A program made the position numbers and the translations under genes. The notes below the pieces were generated by a model. That model saw only the letters and a list, made by a program, of their open reading frames with translations, did not search any database and was not told the DNA's origin. Below, piece after piece: positions 55,635-64,000 of a stretch of DNA of 64,000 nucleotides. Numbering within the stretch: position 1 is the first letter of the stretch; the number at the start of each line of letters is the position of its first letter. This stretch comes from Pseudonocardia benzenivorans CB1190 (GTDB taxonomy: Bacteria > Actinomycetota > Actinomycetes > Mycobacteriales > Pseudonocardiaceae): the NCBI RefSeq assembly GCF_000196675.2, contig NC_015312.1, forward strand, positions 1,860,001 through 1,924,000. Reading direction: 5' to 3'.

Positions 55635-56552
55635 GTGCCCGACATCGACGTGCTGGTGTGTGACGAGGAAGGCCGCGCGGCCCTGGAGCAGATGCCCGGC
55701 GTGCGGCCGGTCCACTACGACCCCGACGAGCCGCTGCCGCCCGAGGCCGCGACCGCCGAGATCCTCGTCCCGCCGTTCCTGTCGCCGGCCAGCGGCGTGC
55801 GCCTCGCCGAGCAGATGCCCAAGCTGCGGCTGGTCCAGCTGCTCACCGCGGGCGCGGAGATCTGGGTCGGCAACCTGCCCGACGGCGTCGCGCTCTCGGA
55901 CTGCAAGGGCGCGCACGGTGGCGCCACGGCGGAGTGGATCGTCGGCGCGCTGCTCGCGGTCTACCGGGACCTCCCGGTCTTCGTGCGCGCGCAGGACGAG
56001 GGCCGCTGGGACTACCACCGCACCGACGAGCTCGACGGCAAGCGCGTCCTGATCGTCGGTGCGGGGGACGTGGCCGAGCACACCGTGCGGCGGCTGGAGC
56101 CCTTCGGGGTGTCGACGACGCTCGTCGGCCGCCGGGCCCGCGACGGGGTGCACGGCATCGACGAGGTGTACGACCTGCTGCCGCGCTACGACGCGTGCGT
56201 CGTCATCGTCCCGCTGACCGAGGACACCCGCGGCCTCGTCGACGCCCGGTTCCTGGCGGCAATGCCCGACGGCGCGGTGCTGGTCAACGCCGCGCGCGGA
56301 CCCGTCGCCGACACCGACGCCCTCGTCGCGGAGCTGACGTCGGGCCGGCTGCGCGCCGCCGTGGACGTCACCGACCCGGAGCCGCTGCCCGCGGGTCACC
56401 CGCTGTGGTCGGCACCCGGGCTGCTGCTCACCCCCCACGTCGGCGGGAGCGTGCCGGGCGCCATGCGCCGGGCCTACGGGGTCGCCGTCGAACAGATCGC
56501 GGCGTTCGTCCGCGGCGAGCGGCCGCCGAACCTCGTCGAGAACGGTTACTGA
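55635..56552 (+). CDS. D-isomer-specific 2-hydroxyacid dehydrogenase
   Basis: A 305-residue NAD-dependent dehydrogenase. Nucleotide motif VGAGDVAEHTVRRLEPFG near residue 143, catalytic Arg in NAARGPVADTDAL, Glu in DPEPLPAGHPL and His in TPHVGG. The Rossmann motif is GAGDVA rather than the usual GxGxxG, a tolerated variant. GTG at 55635 was chosen because a TAGCGT box ends exactly 7 nt before it, as for a leaderless mRNA; GTGs at 55627 and 55629 are weaker. Substrate unknown. Confidence 0.9.
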   Translation: MPDIDVLVCDEEGRAALEQMPGVRPVHYDPDEPLPPEAATAEILVPPFLSPASGVRLAEQMPKLRLVQLLTAGAEIWVGNLPDGVALSDCKGAHGGATAEWIVGALLAVYRDLPVFVRAQDEGRWDYHRTDELDGKRVLIVGAGDVAEHTVRRLEPFGVSTTLVGRRARDGVHGIDEVYDLLPRYDACVVIVPLTEDTRGLVDARFLAAMPDGAVLVNAARGPVADTDALVAELTSGRLRAAVDVTDPEPLPAGHPLWSAPGLLLTPHVGGSVPGAMRRAYGVAVEQIAAFVRGERPPNLVENGY

Positions 56553-56605
56553 CACGCCGCTGCGGGTCGACCCCGCGGTGACCTGGGCCGACTAGGTTCT
56601 CGCGC

Positions 56606-57202
56606 ATGAGTGAACCGACCCGGTCCTTCGACATCGGGACCCTCGGCGGCTCCGAGCCCTCCAACTCGACGACCCGGCCCGAGCGCCGTCCGGTGCCCTC
56701 GAACGGTGCGGCCGACATCGGCCTGCTCATCCTGCGGCTGGCCGTCGGCGGGCTCTTCTTCGCGCACGGCGCGCAGAAGGTCTTCGGGATGTGGGGTGGC
56801 CAGGGCATCACCCGCACCGCGGAGAACCTCGCGGGGTACGGCTTCGTCGCCCAGCAGACCAGCCTCGCGTGGGCGTTGGGCATCGTCGAGATGGCCGCGG
56901 GCGCGTTCGTCGTGCTGGGGTTGTTCACGCCGCTCGCCGCCGCGGGTCTGCTGGCGATCAAGGTCGTGGCGCTGCTGGTGAAGATCCCCGCGATCGAGTT
57001 CTTCGCCGCGCAGGCTCCCGACGCGATCGAGGTCGACATCCTGCTGGGGGCGGGGGCAGCCACGCTGATGTTCGCGGGGGCGGGCCGCATCGCGCTCGAC
57101 AACGGCCGCACCTGGCTGCGTCGCCCGATGCCGTATGCGGTCGTGTGCCTGATCGTGACCGTCGCGATCGTCCTCGTGGTGATGCTGACGCTGCGCCGGT
57201 GA
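56606..57202 (+). CDS. DoxX-family membrane protein
   Basis: A 198-residue membrane protein with a 35-residue polar tail and about four to five membrane segments (LLILRLAVGGLFFAHGAQKVFG; LAWALGIVEMAAGAFVVLGLF; LLAIKVVALLVK; ILLGAGAATLMFAGAG; YAVVCLIVTVAIVLVV). In M. tuberculosis the homologous Rv3005c acts with SodA and SseA in a membrane oxidoreductase complex. A TAGGTT box lies 7 nt before the ATG; the transcript looks leaderless. Its stop overlaps the next start. Confidence 0.88.
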   Translation: MSEPTRSFDIGTLGGSEPSNSTTRPERRPVPSNGAADIGLLILRLAVGGLFFAHGAQKVFGMWGGQGITRTAENLAGYGFVAQQTSLAWALGIVEMAAGAFVVLGLFTPLAAAGLLAIKVVALLVKIPAIEFFAAQAPDAIEVDILLGAGAATLMFAGAGRIALDNGRTWLRRPMPYAVVCLIVTVAIVLVVMLTLRR

Positions 57203-58005
57203 CGTCCCCTGTGACGGCGCCGCCCGACGAGGTGTGGCTCGCCGCGCTGGCGCGGCGCCGCGGCCAGGTGTCCGTCACGTCGCGCCAGGCCCTGACCGGT
57301 GGGTACGCGTCGGCGGGCGCGGAACGGGTCGATCTGTCCGACGGGACGTCCGTCGTCGTGAAGGTGGCGGCGGCGCGCGAGGTGGCCGCCCTGCGGGCCG
57401 TCGCCGTCGTCCCCACGCTCGACGAGCCCGTCCTGCTCGCCGCGGGCACCGGCTGGGTGGTCGTCCCGTTCCACGACGGCCTGCCGCTCGCCGACGACGC
57501 GCCCGTCCCCGCCGCGGTCCTGACGATGCTCGAGCGGGTGCACGCGCACTGGCGCGGCAGGCGGCCCCGGACGGTCCCGGTCGCCGACGCCGCGTGGTGG
57601 CGCGAGCTGTGCCTGCAGCGGATCGCCCCGGCCGTGGAGCGTGCCGTCGCTCCGGTGGGCCACAGGCTGCGCGCCTGGGCCGACGATCCCCGCGCGCTCC
57701 GGGCGGCCGCCGCCGTCCCGCGCACGCTCACCCACGGCGACCCGCACCGCGGCAACATCGTCGTCGACGGGGCGGGCGGGGGGTGGCTGGTCGACTGGGG
57801 CAACGCCCGCGTCGCGCCACGCGGTTTCGACCTCGCGGTCCTGCGCGCCCAGGGCACCGACGTGTCGACGGGCGACCCGGCCGAGGACGCCTGGTCCGAC
57901 CTGGCGATGGCCGTCGCCTACCTCGGCTTCGCCGCCGACCACCTCGGCACCGAACGCGTCCTCGAACTGGCGGCGATGGCGGAGCAGGGCCTGGCTGCCC
58001 TGTGA
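57199..58005 (+). CDS. Aminoglycoside phosphotransferase-fold kinase
   Basis: A 268-residue kinase-like protein. The small lobe has LTGGYASAGAERVDLSDGTSVVVKVAA (Lys in VVVKV); the catalytic loop is LTHGDPHRGNIVVD near residue 178, and WLVDWGNAR carries the metal Asp. APH-type enzymes phosphorylate small molecules (choline, homoserine, fructosamine, antibiotics). No substrate clue here. GTG start overlapping the DoxX stop. Confidence 0.85.
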   Translation: MTSPVTAPPDEVWLAALARRRGQVSVTSRQALTGGYASAGAERVDLSDGTSVVVKVAAAREVAALRAVAVVPTLDEPVLLAAGTGWVVVPFHDGLPLADDAPVPAAVLTMLERVHAHWRGRRPRTVPVADAAWWRELCLQRIAPAVERAVAPVGHRLRAWADDPRALRAAAAVPRTLTHGDPHRGNIVVDGAGGGWLVDWGNARVAPRGFDLAVLRAQGTDVSTGDPAEDAWSDLAMAVAYLGFAADHLGTERVLELAAMAEQGLAAL

Positions 58006-58007
58006 CC

Positions 58008-58035
58008 GGCGACGGTCGCCATGGCGACCATCGCC
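58008..58035. terminator. Hairpin between convergent genes (repeat family A)
   Basis: GGCGACGGTCG pairs with CGACCATCGCC (11 positions, one mismatch) around CCATGG; the central 16 bp GGTCGCCATGGCGACC are a perfect palindrome. It lies between the kinase stop (58005) and the stop of the DHFR-fold gene (58060). The right arm CGACCATCGCCGCTCAC resembles the arms at 3696-3727 and 58781-58833. Confidence 0.5.
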
Positions 58036-58059
58036 GCTCACGACCGCCGCCGGACGGGG

Positions 58060-58710
58060 TCAGCCGGCCGGGACAGGAGCGTTGCGGTTCCAGAGCTGAT
58101 GAACGAGGCCGCTCGGGGAGGCGACCGACTCGACGGTGAAGCGCCCCTCGGTCCCGCTGACCCCGTCCCAGAGCGACACCCCGCGACCCAGGGTGATCGG
58201 CACCGTCACGAGGTGCATGAAGTCGACGAGGTCCGCCTGCAGGAACTGACGGACGGTCGAGGGTCCGCCACCGAGCCGGACGTCGAGACCGCCCGCGGCC
58301 TCCCGGGCCAGGCGCAGCACCTCGTGCGGCGGGCCGTCGACGAAGTGGAAGCTCGTCCCGTTCGCGAACTCGATCGGCGGGAGCGATTCATGGGTCATGA
58401 CGAACACGGGGGTGCGGAAGGGGGGCTCCTCGCCCCACCAGCCGCGCCACCCGTCGGGCCGGTCGCCCGCGGGCGGGCCGAACTTGGCGCGGCCCATGAT
58501 CTCGGCACCGATGCCCTGGCCCCACAGCGTGGTCAGCGCCCGGTCCAGCGTGACGGGGGCGTCGACGGCGTCGATCCCGTGGATGAACCGCCCGTCGAAC
58601 CCACCGAACAGGGCCTCCGCACCGCCGATCGGGGCGTCGAGGGTGACGGTCCCGCCGGCGGCGTAGCCGTCGAGGGAGATGTTCAGGTTGTGCACGCGGG
58701 TGCGCGTCAT
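58060..58710 (-). CDS. Dihydrofolate reductase-fold (RibD C-terminal) protein
   Basis: A 216-residue RibD_C/DHFR-like reductase. VHNLNISLDGYAAG is the family opening, GAEIMGRAKFG and PVFVMTHESLPP follow, and LGGGPSTVRQFLQADLVDFMHLVTVPITLGRGVSLW (split here) is the NADPH-contact end. These stand-alone proteins reduce unknown ketones or pteridines. AGGAGG 6 nt before the ATG. Confidence 0.88.
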   Translation of the reverse strand: MTRTRVHNLNISLDGYAAGGTVTLDAPIGGAEALFGGFDGRFIHGIDAVDAPVTLDRALTTLWGQGIGAEIMGRAKFGPPAGDRPDGWRGWWGEEPPFRTPVFVMTHESLPPIEFANGTSFHFVDGPPHEVLRLAREAAGGLDVRLGGGPSTVRQFLQADLVDFMHLVTVPITLGRGVSLWDGVSGTEGRFTVESVASPSGLVHQLWNRNAPVPAG

Positions 58711-58780
58711 GGTGCCTCCTGGGAGCGCCGAGGGTCGACGGGTGGACCGACCCGGACCGCCGAACTCATCGCCAGGGGTC

Positions 58781-58833
58781 GTGAGTGGCAATGGTCGTCA
58801 TAGCAGGTCGCCCCGACGACCATCGCCACTCAC
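58781..58833. terminator. 19-bp hairpin after ilvD (repeat family A)
   Basis: Arms 58781-58799 and 58815-58833 pair over 19 positions with a single G-T wobble-type difference; 15-nt loop. It is 10 bp past the ilvD stop and 71 bp upstream of the next gene's start, so it most likely ends ilvD. The outer part GTGAGTGGCAATGGTCG extends the element found after uricase. Confidence 0.65.
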
Positions 58834-58842
58834 AGCAGGGGT

Positions 58843-60684
58843 TCAGCGCACCGAACGCACGGCGCCCGTGTCGGCCGAGGTGGCCAGGGCGGCATAGGCC
58901 CGCAGCGCCTGTGTGACCGGACGCTGCCGGTCGGCGGGCTGCCACGGCCGCTCGGAGGCCTCCATCTTCGCGCGGCGGGCGGCCAGCACCTCGTCGTCGA
59001 CGAGCAGTTCGACGGTGCGGGAGCGCACGTCGATCAGGATGCGGTCGCCGTTCTCGACCAGCCCGATCGTCCCGCCCGCGGCGGCCTCGGGGGAGACGTG
59101 CCCGACCGAGATTCCGCTGGATCCGCCGGAGAACCGGCCGTCGGTGATCAGAGCGCACTTCGCGCCGAGGCCCGCGCCCTTGAGGAACGCGGTGGGGTGC
59201 AGCATCTCCTGCATCCCCGGCCCGCCCGCGGGACCCTCGTAGCGGACGACGAGGACGTCGCCGGGCTGGATCTCCTTGGTGAGGATGACCGAGACGGCCT
59301 CCTCCTGGCTCTCGACGACCCGCGCCGGGCCCTCGAAGCGCCAGATGTCCTCGGGGATGCCGGCGGTCTTGATGACCGCGCCCTTCTCGGCGAGGTTGCC
59401 GCGCAGCACTGCCAGGCCGCCGTCGGCGGTGTAGGCGTGCTCGCGGTCGCGGATGCAGCCGCCCGCGGCGTCGGTGTCGAGCGAGGACCAGCGGTTCTGC
59501 GTGGAGAACGCCTCGGTGGTGCGGACCCCGCCCGGCGCGGCGTGGAACAGCTCCACGGCCCGCTCCGACGGCGCCGCGCCGCGGACGTCCCACTCGTCGA
59601 GCCAGGCCTGCAGCGACGGGGAGTGCACGGTGTGGACGTCCTCGTGGAGCAGGCCGGCCCGGCGCAGCTCGCCCAGGATCGCCGGGATGCCGCCCGCCCG
59701 GTGCACGTCCTCCATGTGGTAGCTGGAGTTCGGCGAGACCTTGGCGAGACAGGGGACCCGCCTGGAGATGGCGTCGATGTCGGCGAGGGTGAAGTCGATC
59801 TCGCCCTCCTGCGCCGCCGCGAGGATGTGCAGCACGGTGTTGGTGGAACCGCCCATCGCGACGTCGAGCGCCATGGCGTTCTCGAACGCGTCGCGGGTCG
59901 CGATGCTGCGGGGCAGGACCGACGCGTCGTCGTCGCGGTACCAGCGCGTCGCCAGTTCCACGACGGTCCGCCCGGCCTCCAGGAACAGCTCACGGCGGGC
60001 GGCGTGGGTGGCGAGGGTGGAGCCGTTGCCCGGCAGGGCGAGCCCCAGCGCCTCGGTGAGGCAGTTCATCGAGTTGGCGGTGAACATGCCCGAGCACGAC
60101 CCGCACGTCGGGCACGCGGAGCGCTCGACGACGTCGAGGCCGTCGTCGTCGACCTCGGTGGAGGCCGACGCGGAGATCGCGGTGATGAGGTCGGTGGGCG
60201 CCTGCGCGACGCCGACCACGACCACGGCCTTGCCGGCCTCCATCGGCCCGCCCGAGACGAACACCGTGGGGATGTTCAGCCGCATCGCGGCGTTGAGCAT
60301 GCCCGGGGTGATCTTGTCGCAGTTGGAGATGCAGACGAGCGCGTCGGCGGCGTGGCCGTTGACCATGTACTCGACGGCGTCGGAGATGACCTCGCGGCTG
60401 GGCAGCGAGTAGAGCATGCCGCCGTGGCCCATCGCGATGCCGTCGTCGACGGCGATCGTGTGGAACTCGCGGGGGACGCCGCCGGCCTCGCGGACCGCCT
60501 CGGCGACGAGGTCGCCGAGATCCTTGAGGTGCACGTGGCCCGGCACGAACTGGGTGTAGCTGTTGGCGATGGCGACGATCGGCTTGCCGAAGTCGTCGTC
60601 GGTCATCCCGGTGGCGCGCCACAGGGAACGCGCACCGGCGGCGTTGCGGCCATGGGTGGTGACACGGGAACGCAGGGCCGGCAT
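58843..60684 (-). CDS. ilvD: Dihydroxy-acid dehydratase
   Basis: A 613-residue Fe-S dehydratase of valine/isoleucine synthesis. [25 protein letters not shown], the cluster cysteines in [11 protein letters not shown] and [36 protein letters not shown], and the C-terminal [22 protein letters not shown] are present. ATG at MPALRSRV; the frame is open further but that stretch belongs to the PH-domain gene in another frame. It is transcribed away from ilvBNC, 700 bp to the right. Confidence 0.97.
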   Translation of the reverse strand: MPALRSRVTTHGRNAAGARSLWRATGMTDDDFGKPIVAIANSYTQFVPGHVHLKDLGDLVAEAVREAGGVPREFHTIAVDDGIAMGHGGMLYSLPSREVISDAVEYMVNGHAADALVCISNCDKITPGMLNAAMRLNIPTVFVSGGPMEAGKAVVVVGVAQAPTDLITAISASASTEVDDDGLDVVERSACPTCGSCSGMFTANSMNCLTEALGLALPGNGSTLATHAARRELFLEAGRTVVELATRWYRDDDASVLPRSIATRDAFENAMALDVAMGGSTNTVLHILAAAQEGEIDFTLADIDAISRRVPCLAKVSPNSSYHMEDVHRAGGIPAILGELRRAGLLHEDVHTVHSPSLQAWLDEWDVRGAAPSERAVELFHAAPGGVRTTEAFSTQNRWSSLDTDAAGGCIRDREHAYTADGGLAVLRGNLAEKGAVIKTAGIPEDIWRFEGPARVVESQEEAVSVILTKEIQPGDVLVVRYEGPAGGPGMQEMLHPTAFLKGAGLGAKCALITDGRFSGGSSGISVGHVSPEAAAGGTIGLVENGDRILIDVRSRTVELLVDDEVLAARRAKMEASERPWQPADRQRPVTQALRAYAALATSADTGAVRSVR

Positions 60685-60689
60685 CGGGC

Positions 60690-61151
60690 TCACTCTCCAG
60701 CCGGATCGGGCAGCCGGCCGCCGCTGGCGGCGGCGAGCTGGGACAGGTCGCGAACGGTCACGGCGGGCAGCAGGAGCTCCCCGCCGCCGGTCAGCACGGC
60801 GCTGACCCGGGCACCCCGGGACCGGGTGGCGGGTTGCAGACGCAGCGAGCTGATCTCCGCCCACGGTACGCGGCGGCCACCGAAGGCCCGGCGGACGGCC
60901 ACCGCCTCGCTGTCGACGACGGTGCGTGTCCGCGCGATCCACCACGCGATCGCGAGCGGCACGAGGTAGAAGAGCCAGAACCAGGGGGCGCCGAACGCGA
61001 ACGGGACCGCGACCACCGCCAGCGCGACGACGAACAGGTAGGACAGCCGGGTGGGCCGGAACACGGCCCGCGGCGGCGGTGCGGGGTCCTGCGCGGCCGG
61101 TCCGCTCACGGGGTGGGTCTCCTGGTCCGGACGCTGTTCGGTGGTGCTCAC
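60690..61151 (-). CDS. PH-domain membrane protein
   Basis: A 153-residue protein: an acidic/Pro-rich 30-residue tail, two adjacent membrane segments ([34 protein letters not shown]), then a bacterial PH domain ([29 protein letters not shown]). GTG at VSTTEQ taken as start; a GTG two codons earlier is possible. Its stop is 5 bp before the ilvD start, so the two are probably co-transcribed. Position matches Rv3004. Confidence 0.8.
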   Translation of the reverse strand: MSTTEQRPDQETHPVSGPAAQDPAPPPRAVFRPTRLSYLFVVALAVVAVPFAFGAPWFWLFYLVPLAIAWWIARTRTVVDSEAVAVRRAFGGRRVPWAEISSLRLQPATRSRGARVSAVLTGGGELLLPAVTVRDLSQLAAASGGRLPDPAGE

Positions 61152-61192
61152 CGGCACATCGTCGCACCCCGCCGGGTGATGGCGGCGGCCGG

Positions 61193-61223
61193 TTGACCAT
61201 CCGGAACCGATGCGTGCTAGCGT
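61193..61223 (+). promoter_or_regulatory. Promoter of the ilvBNC leader
   Basis: TTGACC (61193-61198) and TAGCGT (61218-61223), 19 bp apart, a wide but usable spacing. The TAGCGT box ends 7 nt before the leader-peptide ATG at 61231, so the leader peptide is probably translated from the first base of the mRNA. Confidence 0.5.
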
Positions 61224-61230
61224 CGGACGC

Positions 61231-61278
61231 ATGTTCGTCACCGACCTTCTCGTAATTCGCAGGCGCGTTCTCGCCTGA
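61231..61278 (+). CDS. ilv leader peptide (attenuator)
   Basis: A 15-codon open frame, [15 protein letters not shown], then TGA. Seven of 15 residues are Val, Leu or Ile, the end products of the pathway encoded next. It lies between a promoter and an intrinsic terminator upstream of ilvB. Ribosome stalling at these codons when charged branched-chain tRNAs are scarce would prevent terminator formation. Similar leaders are known for ilvB in other actinobacteria. Confidence 0.8.
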   Translation: MFVTDLLVIRRRVLA

Positions 61279-61311
61279 GTTCTGATCGAGTACTCGGACG
61301 ACGACGCGCCA

Positions 61312-61344
61312 CCCTCGTTCCGCCTACGGCGGCGAGGGTTTTTT
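61312..61344 (+). terminator. Intrinsic terminator of the ilv attenuator
   Basis: Stem CCCTCG + CCGCC pairing with GGCGG + CGAGGG (11 bp, with a TT bulge on the left side), loop TAC, followed directly by TTTTTT (61339-61344). It is the only hairpin with a U-tract noticed in the window. It sits 34 nt after the leader-peptide stop and 47 nt before ilvB. Confidence 0.85.
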
Positions 61345-61390
61345 CATGCCCTGACCTGACTCCATGCCCACGACGCAGCGAGGCTGACCG

Positions 61391-63349
61391 ATGACCACCG
61401 CCACCCCCCGCCCAGGCGCAGCCGGCCCGAAACCGGCACCGCCGCCCGGGCGGCCCGGTTCCCCGGCCCGGCCCGAGGCCGTGTCGGCGCGTCCCGACGT
61501 CGTCCCCGGACCGCAGATCGGCCCCGAGCCGATGACGGGCGCGCAGTCGCTCGTGCGCTCGCTGGAGGAGATCGGCTGCGAGGTCGTCTTCGGCATCCCG
61601 GGCGGCACGATCCTGCCCGCCTACGACCCGCTGCTCGACTCGACCCGGGTGCGGCACGTCCTGGTCCGCCACGAGCAGGGCGGCGGCCACGCGGCGACCG
61701 GGTACGCGCAGGCCACCGGCAAGGTCGGGGTCTGCATGGCCACGTCGGGTCCCGGCGCGACCAACCTCGTCACCCCGATCGCCGACGCCTACATGGACTC
61801 GATCCCGGTCGTGGCCATCACCGGTCAGCAGACCCGTCCGCTGATCGGCACGGATGCCTTCCAGGAGGCCGACATCACCGGCATCACCATGCCGGTGACC
61901 AAACACAACATGCTGGTGACCGACGCGACGGAGATCCCGCGCGCGATCGCCGAGGCCTTCCACCTCGCGTCGACGGGCCGACCCGGCCCGGTGCTGGTGG
62001 ACATCCCCAAGGACGTCCTGCAGGAGCAGACGACGTTCTCGTGGCCCCCGGAGCTGCGCCTGCCCGGCTACCGGCCGACGACCCGGCCGCACGGCAAGCA
62101 GATCCGCGAGGCGGCCAAGCTCATGGCCGCCGCCGAGCGGCCGGTGCTCTACGTCGGCGGCGGCGTGCTCAAGGCCGACGCCTCCGAGGAGCTCCTGGAG
62201 CTGGCCGAGCTGACGAACATCCCGGTCGTGACGACGCTGATGGCCCGCGGGGCGTTCCCCGACAGCCATCCGCAGCACGTGGGGATGCCCGGCATGCACG
62301 GCACGGTCGCGGCCGTCGCGGCCCTGCAGGAGGCCGACCTGCTGGTCGCGCTCGGCTCGCGTTTCGACGACCGCGTCACCGGCCAGCTGGAGACGTTCGC
62401 GCCGCACGCCGCGGTGGTGCACGCCGACATCGACCCGGCCGAGATCTCCAAGAACCGCCGCGCCGATGTGCCGATCGTCGGCGACTGCAAGGAGGTCATC
62501 GTCGAGCTGATCGAGGCCGTCCGCGCCGAGCGCGAGGTCGACGTCGTCGACCTCGGTGCCTGGTGGACCCGGCTCGACGACCTGCGCACGACGTTCCCGC
62601 TGGGGTACGACTGGCCCGACGACGGCTCGCTGTCGCCGCAGTACGTCATCGAGCGGATCGGCGCGATCGCCGGCCCCGACGCCGTGTACGCGGCGGGCGT
62701 CGGCCAGCACCAGATGTGGGCCGCGCAGTTCATCAAGTACGAGAAGCCGCGCTCGTGGCTGAACTCGGGCGGCCTCGGGACGATGGGCTTCGCGGTGCCC
62801 GCGGCCATGGGCGCCAAGATGGCCCGCCCCGACGACGTCGTCTGGTGCATCGACGGTGACGGCTGCTTCCAGATGACCAACCAGGAGCTCGCCACCTGCG
62901 CGATCGAGGGCATCCCGATCAAGGTCGCTGTGATCAACAACGGCAACCTGGGCATGGTCCGGCAGTGGCAGAACCTCTTCTACTCGGAGCGGTACTCCAA
63001 CACCGACCTCGGCACCCACAAGCACCGCATCCCCGACTTCAAGCTGCTCGCCGAGGCGATGGGCTGCGTCGGGCTGCGTGCCGAGTCCAAGGACGAGGTC
63101 GACCGCGTCATCAAGCAGGCCATGGAGATCGACGACCGGCCCGTCGTGATCGACTTCACCGTCGGCGCCGACGCGCAGGTCTGGCCGATGGTCGCGGCCG
63201 GCACGTCGAACAACGAGGTCATGGCCGCCCGCGGCATCCGGCCGCTCTTCGAGGGCGACGAGCTGGCCGCGGACGTCGTCGAGATCGACGCCGTGGTGGA
63301 ACGCGCGCTGGAGCACGGCGCGCACGGGAACGACGAGGACGCGAAGTGA
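61391..63349 (+). CDS. ilvB: Acetolactate synthase, large subunit
   Basis: A 652-residue ThDP enzyme that makes acetolactate or acetohydroxybutyrate, the first common step to valine, leucine and isoleucine. After a 45-residue Pro/Ala-rich tail comes [20 protein letters not shown] with the catalytic Glu in [15 protein letters not shown]; the ThDP/Mg motif is [22 protein letters not shown]...[19 protein letters not shown] start. It follows the attenuator, and its TGA overlaps the ilvN ATG (TGATG). Confidence 0.97.
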   Translation: MTTATPRPGAAGPKPAPPPGRPGSPARPEAVSARPDVVPGPQIGPEPMTGAQSLVRSLEEIGCEVVFGIPGGTILPAYDPLLDSTRVRHVLVRHEQGGGHAATGYAQATGKVGVCMATSGPGATNLVTPIADAYMDSIPVVAITGQQTRPLIGTDAFQEADITGITMPVTKHNMLVTDATEIPRAIAEAFHLASTGRPGPVLVDIPKDVLQEQTTFSWPPELRLPGYRPTTRPHGKQIREAAKLMAAAERPVLYVGGGVLKADASEELLELAELTNIPVVTTLMARGAFPDSHPQHVGMPGMHGTVAAVAALQEADLLVALGSRFDDRVTGQLETFAPHAAVVHADIDPAEISKNRRADVPIVGDCKEVIVELIEAVRAEREVDVVDLGAWWTRLDDLRTTFPLGYDWPDDGSLSPQYVIERIGAIAGPDAVYAAGVGQHQMWAAQFIKYEKPRSWLNSGGLGTMGFAVPAAMGAKMARPDDVVWCIDGDGCFQMTNQELATCAIEGIPIKVAVINNGNLGMVRQWQNLFYSERYSNTDLGTHKHRIPDFKLLAEAMGCVGLRAESKDEVDRVIKQAMEIDDRPVVIDFTVGADAQVWPMVAAGTSNNEVMAARGIRPLFEGDELAADVVEIDAVVERALEHGAHGNDEDAK

Positions 63350-63855
63350 TGCAGACCCACACGCTGTCGGTCCTCGTCGAGGACAAGCCCGGTGTCCTCG
63401 CCCGCGTCTCGGGCCTGTTCTCCCGGCGCGGCTTCAACATCATCTCCCTGGCGGTCGGCCCGACCGAGCAGGAGGGCGTCTCGCGGATGACGATCGTCGT
63501 CGCCGTCGAGGACCTGCCGCTGGAGCAGGTGACCAAGCAGCTCAACAAGCTGGTCAACGTCATCAAGATCGTCGAGCTCGACCCGGCGGCGTCGGTGCAG
63601 CGGGAGCTGCTCCTGGTCAAGGTGCGTGCCGACGCCGCGATCCGCAGCCAGGTGCTCGAGGCCGCCGAGCTGTTCCGAGCCAAGGTCGTCGACGTCGCGC
63701 CCGAGGCGCTGACGATCGAGGCCACCGGCACCGTCGACAAGCTCGGGGCGCTGCTGCGGATCCTGGAGCCCTACGGCATCCGCGAGATGGTCAAGTCCGG
63801 GATGGTCGCGGTGGGTCGGGGGCCCCGGTCCATCACCGCCGCGGCGATGCGTTAG
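63349..63855 (+). CDS. ilvN: Acetolactate synthase, small (regulatory) subunit
   Basis: A 168-residue regulatory subunit. The N-terminal ACT domain (TLSVLVEDKPGVLARVSGLFSRRGFNIISLAVG) binds valine for feedback inhibition; the C-terminal domain (RELLLVKVRADAAIRSQVLEAAELFRAKVVDV) contacts IlvB. ATG overlaps the ilvB stop by one base, so the subunits are made together. Confidence 0.97.
   Translation: MQTHTLSVLVEDKPGVLARVSGLFSRRGFNIISLAVGPTEQEGVSRMTIVVAVEDLPLEQVTKQLNKLVNVIKIVELDPAASVQRELLLVKVRADAAIRSQVLEAAELFRAKVVDVAPEALTIEATGTVDKLGALLRILEPYGIREMVKSGMVAVGRGPRSITAAAMR

Positions 63856-64000
<145 letters not shown>

Noticed and set aside
58843..61200. A 785-residue IlvD with a 170-residue N-terminal extension
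   Set aside because: The extension is the PH-domain gene read in another frame; IlvD has its normal start at 60684.

Overview
The window is a piece of a very GC-rich actinobacterial chromosome. Evidence is the near-exclusive use of G or C at third codon positions, many GTG starts, 1-4 base stop/start overlaps inside operons, F420/flavin LLM oxidoreductases, a PH-domain/DoxX/lipoprotein cluster and a branched-chain amino acid locus. From memory, the order etfB-etfA-GNAT-acyltransferase-cysteine desulfurase-mnmA-(MetE-like)-ligA-ACT protein-gatC-gatA-gatB-LppZ-like lipoprotein-DoxX-PH protein-ilvB-ilvN-ilvC follows the Mycobacterium tuberculosis Rv3029c-Rv3001c neighbourhood. I infer a member of the Pseudonocardiales, probably Pseudonocardia; this is an inference, not a database result.

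Layout. (1) 1-7.3 kb, purine catabolism: an amidohydrolase (cut by the window edge) with the 2Fe-2S and FAD subunits of a xanthine-dehydrogenase-type hydroxylase, a divergent PucR regulator, then a tightly overlapping operon for urate uptake and conversion to allantoin (permease fused to an OHCU-decarboxylase-like domain, uraD, uraH, uricase). (2) 8.1-15.9 kb: electron transfer flavoprotein genes, a GNAT/lysophospholipid acyltransferase pair that looks like ornithine-lipid synthesis, cysteine desulfurase, mnmA, a DUF1206 membrane protein and a DUF1330 protein. (3) 16.1-20.6 kb: an acyl-CoA catabolic operon (acyl-CoA ligase, thiolase, acyl-CoA dehydrogenase, TetR). (4) 20.7-36.9 kb: MetE-like protein, class V aminotransferase, an HTH-Clp_N regulator with twin operators, a frameshifted LLM gene, ligA with a long insert, a BKACE protein, a ferredoxin reductase/fatty-acid desaturase pair, a CdaR/PucR-type regulator, an ACT protein and gatCAB.

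(5) 37.0-53.5 kb is an accessory island between gatB and the LppZ-like gene. It begins with a decayed IS1380-type transposase and contains an IS110-family element. Its left half is a five-gene operon (two LLM oxidoreductases, aldehyde dehydrogenase, SMP-30 lactonase, frameshifted alpha/beta hydrolase) divergent from a LacI regulator with a perfect palindromic operator; an MFS exporter follows. Its right half is a truncated Baeyer-Villiger monooxygenase, a DUF35 plus thiolase-like pair, an HSL-type esterase, a CaiB/BaiF CoA-transferase, an SDR and a small unknown protein. Together these suggest oxygenation of a cyclic or terpenoid ketone to a lactone, ring opening, aldehyde oxidation, CoA activation and side-chain cleavage. 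Two of its genes are broken, so the pathway may be decaying.

(6) 53.5-64 kb returns to the core: NTF2-like protein, LppZ-like lipoprotein, D-2-hydroxyacid dehydrogenase, DoxX, a phosphotransferase, a RibD-C/DHFR-fold protein, ilvD, a PH-domain protein, and ilvB-ilvN-ilvC behind a leader-peptide attenuator.

Two families of long intergenic hairpins recur at gene ends, and several genes have a TAnnnT box 7-8 nt before the start codon with no Shine-Dalgarno, as expected for leaderless mRNAs. No rRNA, tRNA or CRISPR array was seen.
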